Shown piece by piece: positions 1 through 8,417 of a DNA stretch of 64,000 nt. This DNA is from Microlunatus sagamiharensis (GTDB lineage: Bacteria; Actinomycetota; Actinomycetes; Propionibacteriales; Propionibacteriaceae): contig NZ_LT629799.1 of the NCBI RefSeq assembly GCF_900105785.1, forward strand, positions 2,852,001-2,916,000, written 5' to 3'. The notes under the pieces are model-generated. The model ran no database searches, was not told where the DNA came from, and saw only the letters and a list, made by a program, of their open reading frames with translations. Each line of letters opens with the position of its first letter. Positions within the stretch are counted from its first letter, which is position 1. Both the position numbers and the translations under genes were made by a program.

Positions 1-544
1 GATGTCGCACTACGCGGTCAACGCGGGCATCCCCAAGACGCTGATCCAGCACCTGATCCGCTGGGCGATCGGCAACGGGGAGTTCGACGAGGAGACCAAC
101 GCGGTGCTGGGCGCGATCCTCGCCCAGGAGATCAGCCCCGAGCTCGTCCCCGTCGCCGAGGGCGAGGGGCCGCAGAGCACGGAGGCCAAGATCGGGCCGT
201 ACGCGCTGCAGGACTTCACGCTCTTCCACGTGCTGCGCTACGGCTTCCCGCCCAGCCGGATCGCCTTCCTCGCCCACCACGCGTGGTCCGACCCGGACGT
301 CGGACCCTGGCCGCCCGGCTTCGACGGGGTGCGGACGAGCTACGACCTGGCGACCATCCGGCACTGGCTGCAGGTCTTCTGCCACCGCTTCTTCGGCATC
401 AGCCAGTTCAAGCGCTCGGCGATCCCGAACGGCCCGAAGGTGGTGGCCGGCGGCGCGCTCTCGCCCCGCGGCGAGTGGCGCGCGCCGAGCGACGGGAACG
501 CGAACGCGTGGCTCGCCGAGCTCGAGCGCAACGTCCCGGCCTGA
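1..544 (+). CDS. nadE: Glutamine-dependent NAD+ synthase, C-terminal part
   Basis: The last 180 residues of the synthetase domain of glutamine-dependent NAD+ synthase, which amidates deamido-NAD to NAD+ in the cytoplasm. The reading frame is open at the left edge, so the N-terminal glutaminase domain and the ATP pyrophosphatase loop lie outside the window. Visible family segments are [15 protein letters not shown] near the fragment start, [15 protein letters not shown]-like text (here [17 protein letters not shown]) in the middle, and [12 protein letters not shown] followed by [15 protein letters not shown] near the end, all typical of the actinobacterial two-domain enzyme. The fragment ends at a TGA followed by a short intergenic gap. 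The apparent ATG at position 2 is an internal methionine and not a start. Confidence 0.93.
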   Translation, partial: MSHYAVNAGIPKTLIQHLIRWAIGNGEFDEETNAVLGAILAQEISPELVPVAEGEGPQSTEAKIGPYALQDFTLFHVLRYGFPPSRIAFLAHHAWSDPDVGPWPPGFDGVRTSYDLATIRHWLQVFCHRFFGISQFKRSAIPNGPKVVAGGALSPRGEWRAPSDGNANAWLAELERNVPA

Positions 545-608
545 CCCGCCGCTCCGACGAGCCGGGGCCCGGGGCGCGTCGACGGGCCGGTCCTGCGCCG
601 CGCGCCGT

Positions 609-614
609 TAGCGT
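609..614 (+). promoter_or_regulatory. -10 box of a probable leaderless promoter
   Basis: TAGCGT followed by exactly six bases and then the GTG start at 621. There is no Shine-Dalgarno in the gap, so transcription probably begins at the start codon. Confidence 0.5.
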
Positions 615-620
615 GAACCC

Positions 621-1562
621 GTGTCCGAGCCCGGCTGGTACCCCGACCCCGGGGGCCGCTCCGGCCACTACCGCTTCTGGGACGGCCAGGCCTGGGGCCT
701 GAGCACGACCTCCGAGCTGCCCGGCGGCCCTGGCCCTGCCGGCTCCGCGGGGGGCGCTGACGGCGGCAGGGGCCCGCGGCGGTCCCGCGGGCTCCGCATC
801 GGCCTGGCCGCGACGGCCGCGGCCGTGGTGCTCGTCCTGGTCGCCGTGGGCGCCCTCGTGCTCCGCGAGCGGAGCCGCGCGACCGTGGACCCCGCTCCCG
901 TACCGGCGCCGAGCGTGACTACCCCGCCGAGCACCGCTGCGCCCCTGCCGACGGGCCCGAGCACCGAGCCGGGCCCCGACCCCAGCGGCGGGCCGAGCGG
1001 CACCCCGAGCCCCGTGCCCAGCGCGGAGCCGTGCCTCTTCGGCAGCCCCTACAGCCGCCAGGACTACCCGCGCGACGACCGGGTGCACGGCGGCAGCCTG
1101 TCCTTCCCGCTGCCCGCCGGGTGGACCTACCCCGGCCGGCAGGTCGACTCCTTCACCTGGGCGTACGACGTCGGCGAGGCCGACACCCAGGTCCAGCAGC
1201 AGTGGTACTCCACCTACGCCGTCGGTGCGGTCTCCGTCGCCGACGGCTTCGAGGACCCGGCCGGCGCCGCGGAGCGGATGATGGGGTGCACGCTCGCGTC
1301 GTCGCTCTACCGCGGGGTCACCTCGCGCACGGACCTGGTGAACGAGGAGACGAGCGTCGGCGGCTACCCCGCCTGGACGCTGCGCAGCGAGATCCGCGCG
1401 GACGACCCCCGCACGACGTCCGGGGGCGACACGGTGCAGATCACGGTCGTCGACCTGGACTCCGGCGAGGCGCTCGCCTTCTTCTGGGGCTGCGCCCCGC
1501 TCGGGGACGCGGCCCTCACCGCCCAGCTCGACGAGGTGGCGTCCGAGCTCGAGGTCGGCTGA
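621..1562 (+). CDS. DUF2510 domain membrane protein
   Basis: A 313-residue protein of unknown function. Residues 5-30 (GWYPDPGG...RFWDGQAW) form the DUF2510 motif found at the cytoplasmic end of many actinobacterial membrane proteins. One hydrophobic helix spans about residues 58-77. It is followed by a proline/serine/threonine-rich stretch (about 90-135) that looks like a cell-wall spanning linker, and then an extracytoplasmic domain with cysteines at about 138, 227 and 296. The C-terminal domain resembles that of the lipoprotein at 19620 (similar short segments such as RDDYP), so both may belong to one exported family. The GTG start is chosen because it sits six bases after a TAGCGT box. 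No partner gene indicates a role. Confidence 0.8.
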   Translation: MSEPGWYPDPGGRSGHYRFWDGQAWGLSTTSELPGGPGPAGSAGGADGGRGPRRSRGLRIGLAATAAAVVLVLVAVGALVLRERSRATVDPAPVPAPSVTTPPSTAAPLPTGPSTEPGPDPSGGPSGTPSPVPSAEPCLFGSPYSRQDYPRDDRVHGGSLSFPLPAGWTYPGRQVDSFTWAYDVGEADTQVQQQWYSTYAVGAVSVADGFEDPAGAAERMMGCTLASSLYRGVTSRTDLVNEETSVGGYPAWTLRSEIRADDPRTTSGGDTVQITVVDLDSGEALAFFWGCAPLGDAALTAQLDEVASELEVG

Positions 1563-1604
1563 GCCCGAGGTCGGCTGGGCTCTGTCGGCTGGGCGGCTCG
1601 CGCC

Positions 1605-2459
1605 TCAGGCGCCCGGCTGGGTCCCGACCGGGGCCACGGCCTCCTCGGCGACGACGGTCATCCGCTGCAGCCAGGGTGCTCCGTACGTCGTGGCCATGGC
1701 CACGTCCCCGGCGTCGCGACCCCGCCCGATCAGGACGCGGCCCTTGCGGTGCACGTTGTTGCGCGGGTCGAAGGTGAACCAGCGCCCGCCGAGGTAGACC
1801 TCCATCCACGCCGCGAAGTCCATCGGCGCACCCAGGGGCTCGACGTCGATCTGCGGCAGGTAGCCGAACACGTAGCGGGCCGGGATGTTCAGGGCCCGGC
1901 ACAGCGACACGGCCAGGTGGGTGAAGTCGCGGCAGACGCCGTAGCCGGCCGCGTGCACGTCGGCGGCGGTGCTGCGGGCGTTGCTGCTGCCGTACTGGAA
2001 GGTCAGGTGCCCGTTGACGTAGTCGCAGATCGCCTGCACCCGGGAGTAGCCGCGCGGCAGCTGGCCGAAGCGGTTCCACGCCTCCGCGCCCAGGACGTCG
2101 GGGAGGCAGTAGCGGCTCGGCAGCGTGAAGATCAGCACGTCGTCGGGCAGGTCCTCGGGCGCCAGCTCCTCGGCGCTCTCGTCGACCTCCTCCGTCGCGT
2201 CCGGCACGGTGACCAGCGCGGAGTAGGTGATGGTCGACTGCCCGGCCGGGATGGTCAGGCGGCGGCACACGTTGTCGTACAGGTCCGCATACGTCCGGCT
2301 GGCCTGCTCGGGCTGCATGGTCCACGACTCGTCGTGGACGCGCACGGCCTGGTCGGGGGCGGGCTCGACCTGGAAGACAGCCGGAACGTCGTAGGCCGAG
2401 GAGTGGACGAACTCGCAGCCGATCCTGACCTCGCGGGTCCCCACCGCGGCCTGCGTCAC
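1605..2459 (-). CDS. Transglutaminase-like cysteine protease family protein
   Basis: A 284-residue transglutaminase-core protein without a signal peptide. The N-terminal half (1-125) matches the bacterial transglutaminase N-terminal beta region. The core contains the nucleophile segment YGVCRDFTHLAV and, further on, AAWMEVYLGGRWFTFDPRN, where the aspartate of the triad is kept. The histidine that usually precedes AW in this second motif (HAW) is alanine here, so classical catalysis is uncertain. Family members act as proteases, amidases or transglutaminases; no substrate can be named. The GTG start overlaps the stop of the YtxH gene by four bases (GTGA), indicating translational coupling in a two-gene operon. 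Confidence 0.8.
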   Translation of the reverse strand: MTQAAVGTREVRIGCEFVHSSAYDVPAVFQVEPAPDQAVRVHDESWTMQPEQASRTYADLYDNVCRRLTIPAGQSTITYSALVTVPDATEEVDESAEELAPEDLPDDVLIFTLPSRYCLPDVLGAEAWNRFGQLPRGYSRVQAICDYVNGHLTFQYGSSNARSTAADVHAAGYGVCRDFTHLAVSLCRALNIPARYVFGYLPQIDVEPLGAPMDFAAWMEVYLGGRWFTFDPRNNVHRKGRVLIGRGRDAGDVAMATTYGAPWLQRMTVVAEEAVAPVGTQPGA

Positions 2460-2743
2460 GCCGAGGCGGAGGAGGTCGAGCCTGGGGTGGTGTCGGGCTT
2501 CGGCGCCTCGGCCACCGCGTCCGCGGCGGTGTTGATCACGCTCGCCACCGGGTCGGGCAGCGAGGAGGTGTTCTTCTTGACCTCGGAGGCGACCTTGGCC
2601 GCGGCGTCCTGCGCCTGCTGGCTGTGCGCGAGGTCGTTGGCCCGGGCCTTGAGCTCCTCGAACTTCTCCCGGCCGGCCCGCGTCCCGAGGACGTAGCCGA
2701 CGCCACCCGCGACCGCGGCCACCAGCACTGTCTTCAGCTTCAT
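2456..2743 (-). CDS. YtxH-like small membrane-anchored protein
   Basis: A 95-residue protein with an N-terminal glycine-rich hydrophobic helix (about residues 5-20, VLVAAVAGGVGYVLGTRAGRE) followed by a charged, alanine-rich helical region and a disordered proline/serine tail. The VGYVLGTRAGREKFEEL signature is that of actinobacterial YtxH-domain proteins, whose role is not well defined but often linked to stress. GAGGAGCAG directly before the ATG is a good ribosome site. A TAGGGT box at 2789-2794 lies about 45 bases upstream and could be its promoter. It precedes the transglutaminase-like gene with a GTGA overlap. Confidence 0.8.
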   Translation of the reverse strand: MKLKTVLVAAVAGGVGYVLGTRAGREKFEELKARANDLAHSQQAQDAAAKVASEVKKNTSSLPDPVASVINTAADAVAEAPKPDTTPGSTSSASA

Positions 2744-2896
2744 CTGCTCCTCGATCCCTCGGGTGTCGCCGTCCGGCGCGTGCGCCTCACCCTACGGTGG
2801 GCCCCGGACGCGGGTCGGGGCAGCCCGGCGTCGTCACACGGTCGTCACGTGGGCCCCGGCCCCGCGTGCGGCACGGCTGCGGGAGGGACGTCCTTG

Positions 2897-3295
2897 ATGT
2901 CGTGGCGAGGGGCGGTCCGGCGGGTGGACGTCACGGGTGCGGTGCGGCCCGCGGTGGCCTGGGAGCGCTACGCCGACCTGGACGCCTGGCCGACCTGGGC
3001 ACCGCAGATCCGCGACGTGGAGGCCGACGGGAGGCGGCTCGCGGTCGGGCGCCGCGGCGTCGTCCGCGCGCGGGGCGGGCTGCGGGTGCGCTTCGTGGTC
3101 ACCGCCGTCGACGAGCGGGCGATGCGGTGGAGCTGGATCGCCCGGGTGGGGCCGCTCTCCCTCTCGCTGCACCACGAGGTGGCGCCCGACCCGCGCGGCA
3201 CCCGCGCCGGGCTCGTCCTCGAGGGCCCGGGGCCGGTCGTCGCCGCGTACGCCCCGCTGACCCGGATCGCGCTCACCCGGCTCGTCGCGCCCTGA
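2897..3295 (+). CDS. SRPBCC family protein
   Basis: A 132-residue protein of the START/SRPBCC (polyketide cyclase-like) fold, a small cavity-forming domain that binds hydrophobic ligands. Recognisable features are the N-terminal RRVDVTGAVRPAVAWERYADLDAWPTWAP segment (helix after the first strand, with the usual W-x-x-W pair) and the C-terminal long helix ending ALTRLVAP. No catalytic residues can be identified. The ATG at 2897 was chosen over upstream in-frame starts because GGGAGGG (2881-2887) stands nine bases before it and because the SRPBCC fold begins immediately afterwards. Divergent from the YtxH gene; no functional partner nearby. Confidence 0.75.
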   Translation: MSWRGAVRRVDVTGAVRPAVAWERYADLDAWPTWAPQIRDVEADGRRLAVGRRGVVRARGGLRVRFVVTAVDERAMRWSWIARVGPLSLSLHHEVAPDPRGTRAGLVLEGPGPVVAAYAPLTRIALTRLVAP

Positions 3296-3337
3296 CCGCA
3301 CCGCGGGCGTCTCATCTGCTGAACGAACGTCTCAGCA

Positions 3338-3366
3338 TTGCCTCCGTTCCCTGCATTCTCTAGTGC
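3338..3366 (+). promoter_or_regulatory. Possible promoter of the sulfate transporter operon
   Basis: TTGCCT (3338-3343), a 17-base spacer and TAGTGC (3361-3366) about 45 bases before the binding-protein start. Just upstream two GTCTCA copies (3309-3314 and 3330-3335) and a GCTGA...TCAGC dyad could be an operator, but I cannot assign a regulator. Confidence 0.3.
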
Positions 3367-3410
3367 GCCGGTAGGCATAGTGCCGCCGCCTCGACAGAAC
3401 AGGGCTCGCC

Positions 3411-4481
3411 ATGTCCCCCTCGCTCCTCCGCCGTACGCGCGTCCGCGCGGTCGCCGCCGTGGCCACCGCCGCTGCGTCGACCCTGCTGCTCGCCGGCTGC
3501 GTCGGCGGGTCGGCGGCCCCCGCGGGCACCTCCTCCGACGGCTCGGCCGCGGCCTCGTCGGTCATCCACCTGGTCGGCTACTCGGTGCCGAAGGAGGCGA
3601 ACAAGGCCGTCGAGACGAAGTTCCTCGCCACGCCCGCCGGGCAGGGCGTCAGCTTCGAGGAGGCGTACGGCCCCTCCGGCGACCAGAGCCGCGCCGTGGT
3701 CAACGGCCTCCAGGCCGACTACGTCAGCTTCTCCCTCGAGCCCGACGTCACCCGCCTGGTCAAGGCCGGGCTGGTCGACGCGAGCTGGAACAGCGGCGCG
3801 ACCAAGGGCATGGTCGCCGACTCCGTCGTGGTCATCGCGGTGCGCAAGGGCAACCCGAAGGGCATCAAGGGTTGGGACGACCTGGTCAAGCCGGGGATCA
3901 AGATCATCACGCCGAACCCGGCGTCGTCGGGCTCCGCCCGCTGGAACACCCTCGCCGCGTACGAGCACACGATCGCCGAGGGCGGCTCGGAGGCCGACGC
4001 GAAGGAGTACCTGACGAAGTTCTTCGGGAACGTGCAGGCGCTGCCGGGCAGCGGCCGCGACGCGACCAACGCCTTCCTCAGCGGTGACGCGGACGCGCTG
4101 ATCAGCTACGAGAACGAGGCGATCCTCGCGCGGCAGTCCGGCGAGGAGTTCGACTACGTCGTCCCCGACCAGAGCGTGCTCATCGAGAACCCCGCCGCGG
4201 TGACCACCAAGGCGACGCCGAAGGCCAAGGACTACCTCGACTACGTGCTGTCGGCCGACGGCCAGGCCGAGTTCGTGAAGAAGGGCTTCCGCCCGGTCGT
4301 CGAGGGCACGCCGACCACCGGCGTCGAGGGGGCGAACGACCCGTCGAACCCCTTCCCGACGCCGGCGAAGCTGACGACCATCGCCGACCTCGGCGGCTGG
4401 GACGCGGTGAACGAGAAGTTCTTCGCCGACAAGACCGGGATCGTCTCGCAGGTCCAGCAGGCCACGGGCAAGAGCCAGTGA
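3411..4481 (+). CDS. Sulfate/thiosulfate ABC transporter substrate-binding lipoprotein
   Basis: The extracellular sulfate receptor of the CysTWA importer. Residues 1-29 are a lipoprotein signal peptide ending in the lipobox LLAGC (Cys30). The mature protein has the sulfate-binding family pattern: HLVGYSVPKEANKAVE near its start, YGPSGDQSRAVVNGLQADYV (anion-binding loop and hinge), and NPASSGSARWNTLAAY, which follows the usual NPKTSGGARWN segment. At 356 residues it has the family length. It is the first gene of a four-gene operon, 31 bases ahead of cysT. The M. tuberculosis counterpart is SubI. Expression is probably controlled by sulfur supply, which the upstream repeats might mediate (inference). 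Confidence 0.93.
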   Translation: MSPSLLRRTRVRAVAAVATAAASTLLLAGCVGGSAAPAGTSSDGSAAASSVIHLVGYSVPKEANKAVETKFLATPAGQGVSFEEAYGPSGDQSRAVVNGLQADYVSFSLEPDVTRLVKAGLVDASWNSGATKGMVADSVVVIAVRKGNPKGIKGWDDLVKPGIKIITPNPASSGSARWNTLAAYEHTIAEGGSEADAKEYLTKFFGNVQALPGSGRDATNAFLSGDADALISYENEAILARQSGEEFDYVVPDQSVLIENPAAVTTKATPKAKDYLDYVLSADGQAEFVKKGFRPVVEGTPTTGVEGANDPSNPFPTPAKLTTIADLGGWDAVNEKFFADKTGIVSQVQQATGKSQ

Positions 4482-4512
4482 CGCTCGCGCCGCACCCGGT
4501 CCGGAGGTGGCC

Positions 4513-5403
4513 GTGACGACGCCGAGCGCGTCGGCCACCTCCGCCCTGGCCGGCCCCGCCGCCGCCGAGGACGACGCGCCCACCCCGGGCCGCGCGCCCT
4601 CGGGGCGGCGTCGGCGCACCACCCTGACCCGCGCCTCCGCGCTCGGGCTGGGGGTGGCGATGCTGTGGTTCAGCCTGCTGGTCCTGATCCCGCTCCTCGC
4701 GGTGCTCGTGCAGGCGTCGAGCGGCGGCTGGGCCGCCTACGCCGACGCCCTGACCAGCCCGCAGACGGTCGCCGCGCTCGAGCTGACCGTGGGTCACGCC
4801 GTGCTGGTGACGCTGGTCGACGTCGTCATGGGCACCGCCATCGCCTGGGTGCTCGTGCGCGACTCGTTCGTGGGCAAGCGCGCGCTCGAGGTCGTCATCG
4901 ACGTGCCCTTCGCGCTGCCGACGATCGTCGCCGGGCTGGTGCTGCTCAGCCTCTACGGCGCCGGCTCCCCGCTCGGGCTGCAGTGGGCCAACACCCAGCA
5001 CGCCGTCACGCTCGCCTTCCTGTTCGTGACGCTGCCCTTCGTCGTGCGCACCGTGCAGCCCGTGCTCATGGAGATCGAGCCCGAGGTCGAGGAGGCCGCC
5101 GCGTCGCTCGGCGCCGGCCGCTTCACCGTCTTCCGCCTGGTGATCCTGCCGAGCCTGGTGCCGGCGATCACCTCCGGGGCCGCGCTGGCGTTCGCGCGCG
5201 CGATCAGCGAGTACGGCTCGCTGGTGCTGCTGTCGGGCAACCTGCCCTACTCCACCGAGGTCGCGAGCGTGCGCATCCTCTCCTTCGTCGAGGGCGACCA
5301 GCTGACCGCCGCGGCGGCCGTCGCGTCGGTGCTCCTCCTCGTCGCGCTCGTCGTCATCGTCGGGCTCGAGATCGTCTCGCGGCGGGTGGCCCGGCATGGC
5401 TGA
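4513..5403 (+). CDS. cysT: Sulfate ABC transporter permease subunit CysT
   Basis: Inner-membrane channel subunit for sulfate import. After a disordered N-terminus of about 45 residues there are six membrane segments, with the EAA loop (EVEEAAASLGAGRFTVFRLVILP) between the fourth and fifth that contacts the ATPase CysA. The LPTIVAGLVLLSLYG stretch is typical of CysT. I place the start at the GTG at 4513, five bases after GGAGG (4503-4507); the GTG at 4507 would overlap that ribosome site. The 3' end overlaps cysW by eight bases. Confidence 0.92.
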   Translation: MTTPSASATSALAGPAAAEDDAPTPGRAPSGRRRRTTLTRASALGLGVAMLWFSLLVLIPLLAVLVQASSGGWAAYADALTSPQTVAALELTVGHAVLVTLVDVVMGTAIAWVLVRDSFVGKRALEVVIDVPFALPTIVAGLVLLSLYGAGSPLGLQWANTQHAVTLAFLFVTLPFVVRTVQPVLMEIEPEVEEAAASLGAGRFTVFRLVILPSLVPAITSGAALAFARAISEYGSLVLLSGNLPYSTEVASVRILSFVEGDQLTAAAAVASVLLLVALVVIVGLEIVSRRVARHG

Positions 5404-6268
5404 GCCCACCACCCCGACGGCGGGACGGACCGGCACGCGCACCCGGACGGTCCGGCAGCCGTCGCTGCTGCGCTGGCCGCTGCGGATCTCGGTGGTCGTC
5501 TACCTCGCGCTGCTGGTCGTCTGGCCCGTCGGGATCGTGGCGTTCAAGACCTTCGAGCGCGGCCTCTCACCCGTGCTCGAGGCGCTCGGGCAGCCCGAGG
5601 TGATCTTCGCCTTCGAGCTCACGCTGGCCAACGCCGTGTGGGCCGTGGTGATCAACACGGTCTTCGGCGTGGGCATCTCGCTGCTGCTCGTGCGCTACGA
5701 GTTCCCGGGGCGGCGCGCGCTCTCGGCGCTCGTGGACCTGCCGCTGTCGGTCTCCCCCGTCGTCGTCGGCCTCGCCCTGCTGCTCGTCTACTCCGGGCGC
5801 ACCGGCTGGTTCGGCCCGACGCTGGAGCGCCTCGGCGTGCAGGTGATCTACGCGCAGCCCGGCATGATCATGGCGACCGCGTTCGTCAGCCTGCCGCTGG
5901 TCATCCGCGAGGTGGTGCCGGTGCTGCACGAGATCGGCACCGACCAGGAGCAGGCGGCCACCAGCCTGGGTGCGTCGGCCTGGCAGACCTTCGGCCGCAT
6001 CACGCTGCCGGCCATCCGCTGGGCCCTCGTCTACGGCGTCGTGCTCAGCCTCGCCCGCTCGCTCGGCGAGTACGGCGCGGTCAAGGTCGTCTCCGGCGGC
6101 GTCGCCCTGCGCACGCAGACCGCGACGCTGCTGGTCGAGGAGCGCTACTCCCAGTTCGGCGCCGACAACACCACGGCGGCGTACGCGGCGGCCTTCGTCC
6201 TCGCGCTCCTGGCGGTCGTCGCGCTCGTCGTCGTGTCCGTCCTCCGTCCCTCCGACCACGACCGGTGA
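5396..6268 (+). CDS. cysW: Sulfate ABC transporter permease subunit CysW
   Basis: Second channel subunit of the sulfate importer, 290 residues. It has about six membrane helices after a 25-residue basic N-terminus. The EAA motif reads [21 protein letters not shown], and the [13 protein letters not shown] segment near the C-terminal helix is characteristic of CysW. The ATG lies within the last codons of cysT (eight-base overlap), so the two permeases are translationally coupled and made in equal amounts, as expected for a heterodimer. cysA follows seven bases after its stop. Confidence 0.93.
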   Translation: MAEPTTPTAGRTGTRTRTVRQPSLLRWPLRISVVVYLALLVVWPVGIVAFKTFERGLSPVLEALGQPEVIFAFELTLANAVWAVVINTVFGVGISLLLVRYEFPGRRALSALVDLPLSVSPVVVGLALLLVYSGRTGWFGPTLERLGVQVIYAQPGMIMATAFVSLPLVIREVVPVLHEIGTDQEQAATSLGASAWQTFGRITLPAIRWALVYGVVLSLARSLGEYGAVKVVSGGVALRTQTATLLVEERYSQFGADNTTAAYAAAFVLALLAVVALVVVSVLRPSDHDR

Positions 6269-6275
6269 ACCAGCC

Positions 6276-7313
6276 ATGAGCATCCGCATCGCGGGCGTCA
6301 ACAAGTCCTTCGGCGACTTCGCGGCGCTGACCGACATCGACCTGGACCTGCCGAGCGGCCAGCTGACCGCTCTGCTCGGGCCGAGCGGGGGCGGCAAGTC
6401 CACGTTGCTGCGCATCATCGCCGGGCTCGAGGTCGGCGACACCGGCACCGTCGAGATCGAGGGGGTCGACGCCACGCGGCTGCCCGCCCGCAAGCGCAAC
6501 GTCGGCTTCGTCTTCCAGCACTACGCCGCCTTCCGGCACATGAGCGTCGCGGACAACGTCGGCTTCGGGCTCAAGATCAGGAAGCGCCCGAAGGCCGAGG
6601 TCAAGGCCCGCACCGCCGAGATGCTCGACCTCGTGCACCTGTCGCAGTTCGCCGAGCGGCTGCCCGCCCAGCTCTCCGGCGGGCAGCGCCAGCGAATGGC
6701 CCTCGCCCGCGCGCTGGCCATCGAACCCACCGTCCTGCTCCTCGACGAGCCCTTCGGCGCCCTCGACGCCAAGGTCCGCAAGGAGCTGCGCGACTGGCTG
6801 CGCCGGCTGCACGACGAGGTCCACGTGACGACGGTCTTCGTCACCCACGACCAGGAGGAGGCCCTCGAGGTCGCCGACCGGATCGTGGTGATCAACGACG
6901 GCCGGGTCGAGCAGGAGGGGACGCCGGACGAGCTCTACGACGCCCCGGCGAGCGAGTTCGTGATGGGCTTCCTCGGCCCGGTCACCGCGCTGCAGGGCCA
7001 CCTCGTCCGGCCCCACGACCTCGAGGTCGAGAGCCACGCCTTCCCCGGGGCCGTCGAGGGCCGGGTCGCCCGCCTCGCCCGCGTCGGGTTCGAGGTGCGC
7101 GTGGAGCTGGCCGTGCCGGGCGAGCCCGCGCCGGTGCTCGTCACCCTGACGCGCGCCGAGGCCGCGCACAAGCAGCTCGCGGAGGGCGTCGCCGCCTGGG
7201 TCCGGCCGGTCCCTGGTGCCGGCCGGGTCGCGGTTGGCGGGTCGTCCGCGGCGTCCGCCGGGCCGGATCCCTCCACCGGCTCAGGAGTGCCCCTGGTCGC
7301 GCCGGGCGCCTGA
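6276..7313 (+). CDS. cysA: Sulfate ABC transporter ATP-binding protein CysA
   Basis: The ATPase that powers sulfate uptake, 345 residues, peripheral on the inside of the membrane. Walker A is GPSGGGKST (35-43), the Q-loop glutamine is at 81, the signature is LSGGQ (133-137), Walker B is [12 protein letters not shown] (153-164) and the switch histidine is at 191. A TOBE-like domain follows from about 240. The start is the ATG immediately before [11 protein letters not shown]; a longer upstream frame only overlaps cysW. The last 25 or so residues are low-complexity (Ala/Ser/Pro/Gly) and are partly encoded by a variant of the dispersed repeat at 7266-7289, so this tail is probably not functional. 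Confidence 0.94.
   Translation: MSIRIAGVNKSFGDFAALTDIDLDLPSGQLTALLGPSGGGKSTLLRIIAGLEVGDTGTVEIEGVDATRLPARKRNVGFVFQHYAAFRHMSVADNVGFGLKIRKRPKAEVKARTAEMLDLVHLSQFAERLPAQLSGGQRQRMALARALAIEPTVLLLDEPFGALDAKVRKELRDWLRRLHDEVHVTTVFVTHDQEEALEVADRIVVINDGRVEQEGTPDELYDAPASEFVMGFLGPVTALQGHLVRPHDLEVESHAFPGAVEGRVARLARVGFEVRVELAVPGEPAPVLVTLTRAEAAHKQLAEGVAAWVRPVPGAGRVAVGGSSAASAGPDPSTGSGVPLVAPGA
7266..7289 (+). repeat. Variant copy of the dispersed CTCAGG repeat inside cysA 3' end
   Basis: CCCTCCACCGGCTCAGG (7269-7285) matches the core CCCTTCGACAGGCTCAGG seen at 13977, 14021, 40532 and 40599 at most positions. It is read in frame by the last codons of cysA. Confidence 0.45.
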
Positions 7314-7338
7314 GGGACCGCGGCGCCGAGCCCCTCGG

Positions 7339-7344
7339 TAGCGT
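7339..7344 (+). promoter_or_regulatory. -10 box of a probable leaderless promoter
   Basis: TAGCGT, six bases, then the ATG at 7351 of the DUF2332 gene. There is no ribosome site between. Confidence 0.5.
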
Positions 7345-7350
7345 GCCCGG

Positions 7351-8349
7351 ATGAGCCTGCCCGTCGAGCTCGAGGCGGTCGCGCGGCAGTACCGGGGCTT
7401 CGCGGTCGCCACCCGGGGCCAGTCGGCCTGCTTCGAGGAGTGGTCCTCCGGCGTCGCCGGCGACGAGGAGGTGCTGGGCTGGATCGCCGCGCTCCCCCGG
7501 GGCAAGCAGCAGCCGAACCTCGTCTTCGCCGCCGCACGCTGGAACGGCGTCGCGGCGCCGGGTCCGTACGCGGGGCTGCGCGCAGCCCTGCTGAGCGACG
7601 GCGGCACGATCCGGGCCACGATCCTCGAGCGCCGTACGCAGACCAACGAGGTCGGGCGGCTCGCCACCCTCGTCCCGGCCCTCGCGCGCGTCGCCGCGGA
7701 GGCCGGGCCGCTGGCCCTGCTCGAGGTCGGCACGAGCGCCGGGCTCTGCCTCTTCCCGGACCGCTACGACTACGCCTGGCCGCCGCTCGGCACCCTGGCT
7801 GGGAGCGGCGGCCCGGTGCTGACCGCGCCGGCGGAAGGCCCGCTGCCCGTCCCGGCGGGCCCGCTGCCGGTCGCCTGGCGTGGCGGGATCGACCTGGCCC
7901 CCGTCGACGTCCGCGACGAGCAGGCCGTCGCCTGGCTGGAGACCTGCGTCTGGCCCGAGCAGGACGAGCGCCGCGCGCGGCTGCGTACGGCCGTGGCGAT
8001 CGCGCGCACGGACCCGCCGCTGATCGCGCAGGGTGACCTCTTCGACCTCCTCGACGAGCGGGTCGCCGAAGCCGGCCGGCACGGCACCGTGGTGGTCTTC
8101 CACAGCGCCGTGGCCATGTACCTCGACCGGCCCGGACGCGCCCGGTTCGTCGGGCGCATGCGCGGCCTCGTCGCGGCCGGCCGAGGCCGTTGGGTCAGCA
8201 ACGAGGGCCGCGACGTCCTGCCGGAGGTGACCGCGACGGTGCCCGCGGAAGGCCCGCAGCCCGACGAACGGCTGTCCTTCGTCCTGGGCCTCGACGGCCG
8301 GGCCGTCGCGCTCACCCACCAGCACGGTGCCGGGATCCGCTGGCTCTGA
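7351..8349 (+). CDS. DUF2332 family protein
   Basis: A 332-residue protein of the DUF2332 family, widespread in actinobacteria and of unknown function. The N-terminal FEEWSSGVAGDEEVLGWIAALPRGKQQPNLVFAA region and the central LALLEVGTSAGLCLFPDRYDY segment are the family hallmarks. The latter looks like the glycine-rich nucleotide loop of a Rossmann-type methyltransferase fold, but no methyltransferase function has been shown that I know of. VVFHSAVAMYLD in the C-terminal third is the usual post-fold strand. The gene is preceded by its own TAGCGT-N6-ATG promoter and ends at a strong bidirectional terminator shared with the catalase gene. Confidence 0.82.
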   Translation: MSLPVELEAVARQYRGFAVATRGQSACFEEWSSGVAGDEEVLGWIAALPRGKQQPNLVFAAARWNGVAAPGPYAGLRAALLSDGGTIRATILERRTQTNEVGRLATLVPALARVAAEAGPLALLEVGTSAGLCLFPDRYDYAWPPLGTLAGSGGPVLTAPAEGPLPVPAGPLPVAWRGGIDLAPVDVRDEQAVAWLETCVWPEQDERRARLRTAVAIARTDPPLIAQGDLFDLLDERVAEAGRHGTVVVFHSAVAMYLDRPGRARFVGRMRGLVAAGRGRWVSNEGRDVLPEVTATVPAEGPQPDERLSFVLGLDGRAVALTHQHGAGIRWL

Positions 8350-8373
8350 GCGCCGACCACGCCCGAGGACGCA

Positions 8374-8408
8374 CGAGGCCCCGCCCCCGGTACGGGGACG
8401 GGGCCTCG
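8374..8408. terminator. Bidirectional terminator hairpin
   Basis: CGAGGCCCCG (8374-8383) pairs with CGGGGCCTCG (8399-8408). The inner CCCCG/CGGGG extends the stem. It lies between the convergent DUF2332 and catalase genes. Confidence 0.7.
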
Positions 8409-8417
8409 ACGGCGACC

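Noticed and set aside
3296-3410. SAM- or cysteine-type riboswitch ahead of the sulfate transporter
   Set aside because: The leader is short (115 bases) and I could not find the conserved core of any riboswitch class; only weak direct repeats and a small dyad are present.
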